13,586 nucleotides of DNA from Erythrobacter donghaensis (GTDB lineage: Bacteria; Pseudomonadota; Alphaproteobacteria; Sphingomonadales; Sphingomonadaceae), in NCBI RefSeq assembly GCF_001557325.1, contig NZ_LSJS01000248.1:1-13586 (forward strand). Direction: 5' to 3'. Below the pieces are notes generated by a model. The model searched no databases and was not told where the DNA came from. It saw only the letters and a list, made by a program, of their open reading frames with translations. Shown one piece after another: positions 1 to 10,350 of the stretch; position 1 is the stretch's first letter; each line of letters begins with the position of its first letter. A program made the position numbers and the translations under genes.

Positions 1-2093
1 GTGGGGGGCGCAGGCGTCGGAGCGACGGCTGCGCCCGGCGGCGTGCCCGAGGGATTGGCCTCGGGCCGCGGGGCGATCACCTCGCCCGCGATGGCTTCGG
101 TCTCGGTCGCGGCGCGGCGGGCCTCGGCGTCGACCCGGTCGAGGATTTCCTCGTCGCGGCGCGGCGGGCGGCTGACACTCGCCCCGCGCTCGGCGGCATA
201 GGCGGCATAGCGCGCCTCGAGCCGCTGCTGCGCGGTGCCGCCCCAGCCCGCCTCGAGCGCCGCGAGCGCTTCGAGACCCTTGGCGGGATCGAACAGGAAG
301 GTCATCACGTCGCGCGCGATCGGATAGGCCGCGCCCGACCCGCCGCCGTGCTCGATCACCACCGCGCCGGCATAGCGCGGCTTGTCATAGGGGGCGAAGA
401 AGATGAACAGGCCGTGGTCGCGATATTTCCACGGGCCCGTCTTGCCGTTCGAGATCGACAGCGAGACGACTTGCGCCGTCCCGGTCTTGCCCGCCATCAG
501 CGTGCCCTCGATCGGCAGGCGCGCGCGACCAGCGGTGCCGGGGCCGTTGACGACGTCGCTCATCGCCTTCTGGACATAGGCGACCTGCTCGGCCGGGAAA
601 TCGATCTTGTCGAAGCCCTGCGGCTTGGTGTCGAGAGTCAGGCGCGGCATCACGTGGCGGCCGGTGGCGATGCGCGAGGCCATCACCGCGAGTTGCAGCG
701 GGCTCGAGAGCATGTAGCCCTGGCCGATGGTGGCGTTGACCGTGTCGAAGGTCTGCCATTCGCGGCCCCACTTCTTCATCTTCCACGCCGGGTCGGGCAC
801 GGTGCCGAAGAACTGGCTGGTGACGGGAAGGGGGAATTCCTGCCCCATCCCGCAGCGCCGCGCCATCGCCGCGATCGGGTCCATCCCGATGCGCTGGGCC
901 ATGGCGTAGAAATAGACGTCGCAGCTCTGGTAGATGGCCTTCGCCATGTTGGTCGCGCCGTGGCCGCGGCGGTTCCAGCAGCCGAACACGCGGTTGCCGA
1001 CCCTGAGGCCGCCGCCGCAATTCACCGTCTCCTCGGGATCGACGCCGGCCTGCATCAGCGCCATGGAGACCATCGGCTTGACGGTCGAGCCGGGAGGATA
1101 GAGCCCCTTCAGCACCTTGTTGCGCAGCGGGACGCGCTCGTCATCGCGCAGCATTGCGTATTCGACCCCGCCGATCCCGTCGGAAAAGGAATTGGGATCG
1201 AAGCTCGGCATCGAGGCCATGCAGAGCAGGTCGCCGGTGCGGCAATCCATCACCACCACCGAGCCGCTCTCGAGCCCGATGCGGCGCGCGGCGTAGTCCT
1301 GGAGCGGGCCGTCGATGGTGAGCTTGACCGGCTGCCCCTGCACATCTTCGCGCGTTTCGAGGTCGCGCACGATCCGCCCGCCCGCCGTCACCTCGACCCG
1401 GCGCGCACCCGGGACGCCGCGCAGCTCCTTTTCGAATTGCTTTTCAAGCCCGTCCTTGCCGATCTTGTAACCGGGTGTGATGAGGAGGGGGTTGGGATCC
1501 TTCTCGTACTCCTCGGCCGAGGCCGGGCCGACATAGCCGATCAGATGGCCGACGGAAGAGGCGGTCGGGTAATAGCGCGAGAAGCCGCGTTGGGGCACCA
1601 CGCCCGGCAGGTCGGGCAGGCGCACGCTCAGCAGCGCGAACTGTTCGTAATTGAGGCCGCTCGCCACCTCCACCGGCGCGAACCCGCGCGACGTCGCGAC
1701 CCTGTCCTTGATGTCGGCGATCCGCGCCGGTTCGAGCGACAGCAATTCGCCCAGCTTGTCGATCGTCCCGTCCGCGTCGACCAGGCGTTCGGGGATCAGG
1801 TCGACCCGGAAGTCGGCGCGGTTGGAAGCGAGCGGCGCGCCGTCACGATCGAGAATCCAGCCGCGGCGCGGCGGAATGAGGGTCAGGTTGACCCGGTTAC
1901 TTTCGGATTCGACCCGGTATTTCTCGTTCTCCGCGACCGAGAGATAGCCCAGCCGCAGCGCCAGCAGCACGCCGATCCCGCCCTGCACCGCGCCGATCAC
2001 GACCGCGCGCCGCTCGAATGAGGAGCGCAGCAGCGAGGCGTTGATCATCTTGGCCGGCTTGTGCGGGCCGCGCTGGAGGAAGGGGATCTTCAT
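1..2093 (-). CDS. mrdA: Penicillin-binding protein 2 (peptidoglycan D,D-transpeptidase), C-terminus cut by window edge
   Basis: This class B PBP cross-links peptide stems during lateral wall growth, working with RodA and MreBCD at the inner membrane with its catalytic domain in the periplasm. Reading from ATG at 2093, 697 codons are open with no stop before base 1. A short cytoplasmic tail precedes one membrane segment (about residues 29-50). A pedestal region follows (PPRRGWILDRDG), then the transpeptidase domain with STVK (nucleophile Ser336, Lys339), SCD (390-392) and KTGT (536-539). Cys359, Cys372, His378 and Cys391 look like a metal site. After about residue 605 comes an Ala/Glu/Pro-rich tail of at least 90 residues, so the protein is longer than the roughly 630 residues of E. 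coli PBP2. The start overlaps the mreD stop (TGATG) with no clear Shine-Dalgarno, suggesting translational coupling. rodA probably follows off the left edge, but this is not visible. Family assignment is very secure. Confidence 0.97.
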   Translation of the reverse strand, partial: MKIPFLQRGPHKPAKMINASLLRSSFERRAVVIGAVQGGIGVLLALRLGYLSVAENEKYRVESESNRVNLTLIPPRRGWILDRDGAPLASNRADFRVDLIPERLVDADGTIDKLGELLSLEPARIADIKDRVATSRGFAPVEVASGLNYEQFALLSVRLPDLPGVVPQRGFSRYYPTASSVGHLIGYVGPASAEEYEKDPNPLLITPGYKIGKDGLEKQFEKELRGVPGARRVEVTAGGRIVRDLETREDVQGQPVKLTIDGPLQDYAARRIGLESGSVVVMDCRTGDLLCMASMPSFDPNSFSDGIGGVEYAMLRDDERVPLRNKVLKGLYPPGSTVKPMVSMALMQAGVDPEETVNCGGGLRVGNRVFGCWNRRGHGATNMAKAIYQSCDVYFYAMAQRIGMDPIAAMARRCGMGQEFPLPVTSQFFGTVPDPAWKMKKWGREWQTFDTVNATIGQGYMLSSPLQLAVMASRIATGRHVMPRLTLDTKPQGFDKIDFPAEQVAYVQKAMSDVVNGPGTAGRARLPIEGTLMAGKTGTAQVVSLSISNGKTGPWKYRDHGLFIFFAPYDKPRYAGAVVIEHGGGSGAAYPIARDVMTFLFDPAKGLEALAALEAGWGGTAQQRLEARYAAYAAERGASVSRPPRRDEEILDRVDAEARRAATETEAIAGEVIAPRPEANPSGTPPGAAVAPTPAPP

Positions 2094-2647
2094 CAGTCGA
2101 TCGTCCGCGCGCGCGACAGGCGGTAGCGGTCGAGCCCGGCCACCGCCCGGGCGATGACCGGATAGAGGAGCACGCTGACCAGCGCCTGCGGGGCGGCGAC
2201 GAGCAGCATCTCGGGCGTGAGGCTCGCGCCCGAAACGACGAGGCTCGCGAGCCAGTAGGCTACCGCGATGAGGCTGGCGGTGAACCAGTCCTGCCAGAAG
2301 CTGCGCCAGGGAAAGCGCGCCTCGATCGCCTCGATCGCGATCATCGCCAGCGACCAAAGCAGGATCGCGCTGCCGAAAGGCTGGCCGCTGAACAGATCGT
2401 CGAAGGCGCCGAGGGGCGCGCCCGCCCACAGCGGCAGCACGCCCGGGCGCACCATCCGCCAGGCGAGCAGCATCAGGAAGCCGAAGGAGGGGGCCAGCGG
2501 CATAGTGTCGGCGATCAGCAGCACCGGTACGGCCGAGGCGAGCATGATCGAGGCATAGGGCACGATGCGCACCCGCCACGGATCGGGCGCGCGGTTGATG
2601 CGCAGGCCGTAGATGTCCGAACGGGCGCGGGGGTCGAGCCGCTCCAT
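2093..2647 (-). CDS. mreD: Rod shape-determining protein MreD
   Basis: This is a small, very hydrophobic protein of 184 residues. It has about five to six membrane segments spread from about residue 25 to the C-terminus, after a polar N-terminus (MERLDPRARSDIYGLRINR). MreD is the integral membrane partner of MreC in the elongasome; its biochemical role is not settled. Similarity is by hydropathy pattern, length and position rather than catalytic residues. I chose ATG at 2647, whose A is also the last base of the mreC TGA stop, because GGAGG lies about 4 bases upstream. A GTG one codon earlier (2650) is also open but would sit almost on the Shine-Dalgarno. The stop overlaps the mrdA start in the same TGATG form. 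Confidence 0.93.
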   Translation of the reverse strand: MERLDPRARSDIYGLRINRAPDPWRVRIVPYASIMLASAVPVLLIADTMPLAPSFGFLMLLAWRMVRPGVLPLWAGAPLGAFDDLFSGQPFGSAILLWSLAMIAIEAIEARFPWRSFWQDWFTASLIAVAYWLASLVVSGASLTPEMLLVAAPQALVSVLLYPVIARAVAGLDRYRLSRARTID

Positions 2648-3603
2648 CACTCCTCCCCGCTCGCTGCGCTGGCCGGTGCCGATGGCGCCGGGGAAGGGGC
2701 GGGCGTGGGCTGGCCGGCGCCCGGCGCAGTGCCCGGCGGCGCTTCGAGCTCGGCCACCGCCGCAGCCTCATGGATCGCCATCACCGAGACGAAATTGGTC
2801 GCGCCCGGCTCGGCCACCAGCCGCCCGATCCCGCCATCGGGGGTGATCTTGGCGATGATCGCGACCGCGACGCCGGGGCGGTAGTATCCGCCCGCGCCGC
2901 TCGTCACCATCATGTCGCCGACTTTCAGGGGATTGACCCCGAGATTGACCAGGCGAATGCGCAACATCCCGTCGCCGCGCCCCTCGGCAAAGGCGATGAC
3001 ATTGTCGGTGGCGCGCCGCACCGGCAGCACGCTTTCGCTGTCGGTCAGCAGCAGCACGCGCGCGGAATAGCGCCCGGTCTCGAGCACGCGGCCGATCACG
3101 CCGCGTTCGGAGAGCACCGGCATTCCCGGCTTGACCCCGCTCGCCGTGCCGACGCTGAGATAGGCGTGACGCCGCCCGCTGGTGGCGGTCGAACCGACGA
3201 GGCGTCCGGTGGCGACCGGCTTGCTCTCCCCGTCGCGCAGGCCCAGCAGGCCCTTGAGGCGCGCGTTCTCGGCCTTGATCGCTTCGGCTTCGGCAAGGCG
3301 AATGCGGGCGATCTCGTTCTCGCGGCGCAGCTCGGCGTTCTGGCTCCCGGCGTTGAAATAGCCGATCAGGCCGGCGAAGATCCCCTGCGAGCCCGAGCGC
3401 ACCACCGCCGTGCCCGTGCCTGCGGGGGTGACGACATCGCCCGCCAGCCCGCGCAAGGGGGCGAAGGCCGCCGGCTGCCACAGCGACAGCGCAAGCAGCG
3501 CGGCACCCACCAGGGCTGCCGCGCCTGCCAGCAGATAGCCGGTGAACAGCGAATATTGCGCTTTCTTCGAAAAGCCGGCGCGGCGCGAAGAGGGGGGCGC
3601 CAT
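2647..3603 (-). CDS. mreC: Rod shape-determining protein MreC
   Basis: MreC is a periplasmic scaffold that links the MreB filament to PBP2/RodA and activates PBP2. The protein has 318 residues. A basic cytoplasmic N-terminus precedes one membrane helix (about 20-43). A heptad-like coiled coil follows (about 88-118, ELRRENEIARIRLAEAEAIKAENARLKGLLGL read in parts), then the paired beta-barrel domain (about 125-275) with the typical phrases GVIGRV and LVNLGVNPLKVGDMMVTSG. The last 35 or so residues are a low-complexity Pro/Ala tail ending GEE. ATG at 3603 has only a weak purine stretch upstream. The gene lies 36 bp behind mreB and overlaps mreD, so one transcript is likely. No defect seen. Confidence 0.96.
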   Translation of the reverse strand: MAPPSSRRAGFSKKAQYSLFTGYLLAGAAALVGAALLALSLWQPAAFAPLRGLAGDVVTPAGTGTAVVRSGSQGIFAGLIGYFNAGSQNAELRRENEIARIRLAEAEAIKAENARLKGLLGLRDGESKPVATGRLVGSTATSGRRHAYLSVGTASGVKPGMPVLSERGVIGRVLETGRYSARVLLLTDSESVLPVRRATDNVIAFAEGRGDGMLRIRLVNLGVNPLKVGDMMVTSGAGGYYRPGVAVAIIAKITPDGGIGRLVAEPGATNFVSVMAIHEAAAVAELEAPPGTAPGAGQPTPAPSPAPSAPASAASGEE

Positions 3604-3639
3604 GGCTCTAGAGTCCCTTCTGGCTTACATGAGCAGCCG

Positions 3640-6748
<3,109 letters not shown>

Positions 6749-6775
6749 AGCACACGGCGAAGTCACAGAAACCGC

Positions 6776-6803
6776 TTGGCAAATGCTCGCCCCCGGCTAA
6801 GCT
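6776..6803 (+). promoter_or_regulatory. Candidate promoter for the DUF2167 gene
   Basis: TTGGCA (6776-6781) and TAAGCT (6798-6803) are 16 bases apart, in the 83-bp gap after mutL, and end 28 bp before the next start. The -35 is close to the sigma-70 consensus; the -10 is poor. It is offered because the gap is long enough for a separate promoter. Readthrough from mutL is equally possible, and no terminator is seen after mutL. Confidence 0.3.
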
Positions 6804-6831
6804 GCCCCGGGGATCAACCAGGGGGTCGTTC

Positions 6832-7914
6832 ATGCGTTTCGTTGCAGCCTTGCTCGCGGTGCTTGCCGCGTTCTTCGTCGTGCCCGCGGGGGCACAGTCA
6901 CCGGCCGAGGGCGAACTGCCGCCCGAGGTCGTCAAGCTGCTCGACAGCCTGAAGCCGGTCAGCGGCAAGGTCGGCCTGCCCGAGGCGCGCGCCACGCTCG
7001 ACCTTGGCGAGGAATATATCTTCTACGGCAAGGAGGATGCCGCGACGATCCTCGTCAACCTGTGGGGCAACCCGCCGCAGGCCGCCGAGGGCGTGCTGGG
7101 GCTGGTGATGCCCAAGGGCAGCAGCCCGGCGAGCGACGTCTGGGGCGCGGTGGTGACCTTCGAGGAAACCGGCTATGTCTCCGACGAGGACGCCGCCACC
7201 ACCGATTACGACGAGCTCCTCACCGCGATGCAGGAGGGCACCAACGAGGCCAACACCGCGCGCGCCGAGGCGGGCTATCCGACCATCGCGCTGGTGGGCT
7301 GGGCCGAGCGTCCGGCCTATGACAAGGCGACCCATTCGGTGGTCTGGGCGCAGAATCTGCGCTTCAGCGACAGCGACACGAACGGCCTCAACTACGACGT
7401 GCGCACTCTGGGGCGCTACGGCGTACTCAGCCTCAACCTGATCTCGAGCATGGACAAGCTCGGCGAGATCCGCGTCGCCGCCAAGCAGTTCGCGCAGCAC
7501 GCGAGCTTCGATGCCGGCGCGCGCTACGGCGATTTCGACCCGGCGACCGACAAGGCGGCCGAATACGGCATCGGCGGGCTGATCGCTGCGGGCGCAGGCG
7601 TGGCCGTGGCCAAGAAGCTCGGCCTGTTCGGCACGATCGGGGTGTTCCTGCTGAAGTTCCTCAAGCCGATCCTCGTCGGCGTGGCGCTCTTCGGGGCGGG
7701 GATCTTCCAGTTCTTCAAGAGCCGCCTGTTCGGGCGCAAGGAGGAAGAGGAGCCCTATTACGGCGAGCCCGACTACGAGGAAGGCGGGCCCGAGGCAGGC
7801 GCGGATGCCGAGGCCGAAGGGGAGCCGACCTTCAGCCTCGCCAAGTCTGCGGATTCGGCCAGCATTGCGCAGTCGGCAGAGGGCGAGAGCAGCGTGCAGA
7901 ACGCAGCCGGCTAG
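6832..7914 (+). CDS. DUF2167 family membrane-anchored protein, function unknown
   Basis: The protein has 360 residues. It starts with a Sec signal peptide (MRFVAALLAVLAAFFVVPAGA, likely cleaved near residue 21). The DUF2167 body follows, with the family's phrases KVGLPEARATLDLGEEYIF, LVNLWGNPP, FEETGYVSDEDA, IDY/TDYDELL-like, LVGWAERPAYD, LNYDVRTLGRYGVLSLN and YGDFDPATDKAAEYGIGGL. Two hydrophobic segments (about 246-258 and 262-290) anchor it. After a basic RLFGRK comes a very acidic, Glu/Gly/Ala/Ser-rich C-terminal tail of about 60 residues. By the positive-inside tendency the body faces the periplasm and the tail may be cytoplasmic. The role of this family is not known to me. ATG 6832 is well supported by AGGGGG 6 bases upstream and by the signal peptide. 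The frame stays open upstream into mutL, but that part is an artefact. Confidence 0.9.
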   Translation: MRFVAALLAVLAAFFVVPAGAQSPAEGELPPEVVKLLDSLKPVSGKVGLPEARATLDLGEEYIFYGKEDAATILVNLWGNPPQAAEGVLGLVMPKGSSPASDVWGAVVTFEETGYVSDEDAATTDYDELLTAMQEGTNEANTARAEAGYPTIALVGWAERPAYDKATHSVVWAQNLRFSDSDTNGLNYDVRTLGRYGVLSLNLISSMDKLGEIRVAAKQFAQHASFDAGARYGDFDPATDKAAEYGIGGLIAAGAGVAVAKKLGLFGTIGVFLLKFLKPILVGVALFGAGIFQFFKSRLFGRKEEEEPYYGEPDYEEGGPEAGADAEAEGEPTFSLAKSADSASIAQSAEGESSVQNAAG

Positions 7915-7929
7915 AGGGACGGTGCCGGC
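7906..7929. terminator. Possible weak hairpin between convergent genes
   Basis: Two copies of the self-complementary GCCGGC (7906-7911 and 7924-7929) can pair over a 12-base loop. They span the 15-bp gap between the DUF2167 stop and the phosphodiesterase stop. There is no T-run on either side, so termination activity is doubtful. Confidence 0.2.
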
Positions 7930-9135
7930 CTAGCGCCGCAGCGCCCCCCGCACATCCGCCAGCTTCCCGTCGGCCGCCGCATCTTCCGGCAGGCCCAGCA
8001 CCGCGCGCAGCAATGCGGCGACGGCGACATTGTCGAACACCGGGAGCGTCGCGCCCTTCGCGAACGCAGGCCCGCTGGCGACGAACAGCGCGAGCATGTC
8101 GGGGTCGGCATTGTCGTAGCCGTGCGCGCCGCCGGTCACGGGGTAGGGCGCGGGGCCTGACAGGATCGTCCAGCCCGGCTCGGCAATGCAGATGATCGCC
8201 GCGACGCGCGGGTTCCTGCCGTAGTGGAGGCGTTCGGGGAGGTCCTCCTTCCGCGCGCAGGTCATGTGCGCGTGCGGTTTCAGCAGTGCATCGGCGACGC
8301 GGTTGTCGGTGCCGGCGGCGGGCTCGATCGCCGCATAGGGCCCGCCCTCGACCACGATCGTGCTCGCCCGGTCGATCAGGTCGTCCAATTGGATCACCCG
8401 CGCCTCGTCGGTCTGGCGCATGCCATGGTCGGCGACGATCACCCAGTTGACCGCCACGCCCATCTTGGCCGCCCCGTCGACCAGCTCGCCCACGCGCGCA
8501 TCGACCTCGGCCAGCGCCGCGTTCACCTCGGCGCTGTCGGGGCCGAACCTGTGCCCGGCGGTGTCGACCGTGTCGAAATAGACCGTGGCGAAGGCGGGGC
8601 GGAGGCTGGCGGGGCGGCGCAGCCAGTCGAGCAAGGTGTTGACGCGCTGCACGTTGGTGACGTTCTGGTCGAAGCGCATCCAGTCGGACGGGCGGCGGCT
8701 CTGGATCGCGACCTCGCTCCCCGGCCAGAACATCGTAGCAGTGCGCAGGCCCGCCTTCTCGGCGGTGATCCAGACCGGCTCGGCCTCGTTCCACCAGAAG
8801 GGATCCAGTGCCTGGCTCGCATTGCCGAGGCTGAACATCACGCCCGGACGGCGCGGGTCGATCATGGAATTGCCGACGATCCCGTTGCGGTCGGGCCGGT
8901 AACCGGTGACGAGCGCGAAGTGGTTGGGGAAGGTCTTGGTGGGAAAGCTCGGGCGCATCGGCCCGGTGGCGCCCGCCTTCGCCAGCGCGGCAAGGCGCGG
9001 GGTGTGCCCGCGTTCCAGATAGTCGGCGCGGAACCCGTCGATCCCGACCAGCACGGTGACGGGGCGGGGGCCCTCCTTGGCGGCGAGGCCGACGGGGATG
9101 AACAGGAGGGCGATCAGGACAAGGAGTTTCCGCAT
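7930..9135 (-). CDS. Secreted ectonucleotide pyrophosphatase/phosphodiesterase (alkaline phosphatase superfamily)
   Basis: NPP-type enzymes hydrolyse phosphodiester or pyrophosphate bonds, for example in nucleotides, using two zinc ions and a threonine nucleophile. The protein has 401 residues. A Sec signal peptide (about 1-19, MRKLLVLIALLFIPVGLAA) sends it to the periplasm. The metal and catalytic positions are all present: Asp33 in VGIDGFRADYL, nucleophile Thr68 in PTKTFPNH, Asp191 and His195 in DTAGHRFGP, Asp236-His237 in VADHGM, and His338 in GAHGYDN. The PTKTFPNH block is the classic NPP rather than alkaline-phosphatase wording. The natural substrate cannot be read from the sequence. ATG 9135 follows a GGGGCGG stretch. 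It is the last gene of the minus-strand run, 47 bp after ychF, so co-transcription is possible. Confidence 0.93.
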   Translation of the reverse strand: MRKLLVLIALLFIPVGLAAKEGPRPVTVLVGIDGFRADYLERGHTPRLAALAKAGATGPMRPSFPTKTFPNHFALVTGYRPDRNGIVGNSMIDPRRPGVMFSLGNASQALDPFWWNEAEPVWITAEKAGLRTATMFWPGSEVAIQSRRPSDWMRFDQNVTNVQRVNTLLDWLRRPASLRPAFATVYFDTVDTAGHRFGPDSAEVNAALAEVDARVGELVDGAAKMGVAVNWVIVADHGMRQTDEARVIQLDDLIDRASTIVVEGGPYAAIEPAAGTDNRVADALLKPHAHMTCARKEDLPERLHYGRNPRVAAIICIAEPGWTILSGPAPYPVTGGAHGYDNADPDMLALFVASGPAFAKGATLPVFDNVAVAALLRAVLGLPEDAAADGKLADVRGALRR

Positions 9136-9182
9136 GGCCCGCCCCTAATCGGCCCGCGCGACAAATGCGAGACGGCGCGTGA

Positions 9183-10283
9183 TCAGACGTTGAACTTGAA
9201 GAGCAGCACGTCGCCGTCCTGCACCACGTATTCCTTGCCTTCCTGCCTGAGCTTGCCCGCTTCCTTGGCGCCCGCCTCGCCGCCGAGGGTGACGTAGTCC
9301 TCGTAGGCGATGGTCTCGGCACGGATGAAGCCGCGTTCGAAGTCCGAGTGGATCTCGCCCGCGGCCTGTGGAGCCTTGGCGCCCGCGGGGAAGGTCCAGG
9401 CGCGGGCTTCCTTGGGGCCGGCGGTGAAGAAGGTCTTGAGGCCCAGAAGCTTGTACCCGGCGCGGATCACCCGGGCGAGGCCGCTTTCGGTGAGGCCGAG
9501 CGCTTCGAGGAATTCGCCGCGGTCTTCCTCGGGCATGGCAACCAGTTCGGCCTCGATCGCGGCCGAGACGACGACGGCTTGCGCGCCTTCAGCCGCGGCC
9601 TTGGCGAAGACCTTGGCGGACAGATCGTTGCCCTCGGCGGCGTCTTCTTCGGCGACGTTGCAGACGTAGAGGACAGGCTTGGCGGTGAGGAGTTGGGCCT
9701 GGCGGAAGAGGCGCGCCTCCTCTTCGTCATTGGGGACGGTGAGGCGGGCAGGCTTGCCCTCGCGCAGCAGTTCCAATGCCTGGCCGAGTACGCTCGCCAT
9801 CGCCTTGGCTTCCTTGTCGCCCGCCGCGCCGCGCTTGGCGGCGGCGGGGACGCGCTTCTCGAGGCTTTCGAGGTCCGAGAGCATCAGCTCGGTCTCGACC
9901 ACTTCGGCATCGGCGATGGGATCGACCTTGTTGGCGACGTGCTGGATGTCGTCGTCCTCGAAGCAGCGCAGCACGTGGACGATGGCATCGACCTCGCGGA
10001 TATTGCCGAGGAACTGGTTGCCGAGCCCTTCGCCCTTGCTCGCGCCCTTCACGAGGCCGGCGATGTCGACGAAGCCCAACTGGGTCTCGATGATCTTCGC
10101 GCTCTTGGCGATGGCGGCGATCTTGCGCAGGCGCTCGTCCGGCACCGCGACCTGGCCGACATTGGGCTCGATGGTGCAGAAGGGATAGTTCGCCGCCTGC
10201 GCCGCCTGCGTCTCGGTGAGCGCATTGAACAGAGTGGACTTGCCGACATTCGGCAGGCCGACGATCCCGCAACGGAAACCCAT
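9183..10283 (-). CDS. ychF: Redox-responsive ATPase YchF (OLA1 family)
   Basis: YchF is an Obg-related P-loop enzyme that binds ribosomes and prefers ATP over GTP; it has been linked to stress and translation control. The protein has 366 residues, the normal length. The G domain shows G1 GLPNVGKS (9-16), the NYPFCTIEPNVG switch region, and G3 DIAGLVKGASKGEGLGNQFL. It has NVAE in place of the GTPase NKxD, which explains the altered nucleotide choice. A helical insert follows, then the C-terminal TGS domain ending YVVQDGDVLLFKFNV, the family's signature end. ATG 10283 gives MGFRCGIVGLPNVGKS, the conserved N-terminus; the ribosome binding site is weak. In many relatives pth and ychF are neighbours; here a dehydrogenase gene lies between them. 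Confidence 0.98.
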   Translation of the reverse strand: MGFRCGIVGLPNVGKSTLFNALTETQAAQAANYPFCTIEPNVGQVAVPDERLRKIAAIAKSAKIIETQLGFVDIAGLVKGASKGEGLGNQFLGNIREVDAIVHVLRCFEDDDIQHVANKVDPIADAEVVETELMLSDLESLEKRVPAAAKRGAAGDKEAKAMASVLGQALELLREGKPARLTVPNDEEEARLFRQAQLLTAKPVLYVCNVAEEDAAEGNDLSAKVFAKAAAEGAQAVVVSAAIEAELVAMPEEDRGEFLEALGLTESGLARVIRAGYKLLGLKTFFTAGPKEARAWTFPAGAKAPQAAGEIHSDFERGFIRAETIAYEDYVTLGGEAGAKEAGKLRQEGKEYVVQDGDVLLFKFNV

Positions 10284-10350
10284 GATTGTGATGCCCTGGC
10301 TGTCTGGAAAGCGCCGCCCTTAGCGGGGAGGGGGGCCGATGGCTAGAGCC

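Noticed and set aside
348..2021. 557-residue open frame on the plus strand opposite the PBP2 gene
   Set aside because: It is the high-GC mirror of mrdA: rich in Arg, His, Asp and Ala with no family motifs, while the minus frame carries all PBP2 motifs.
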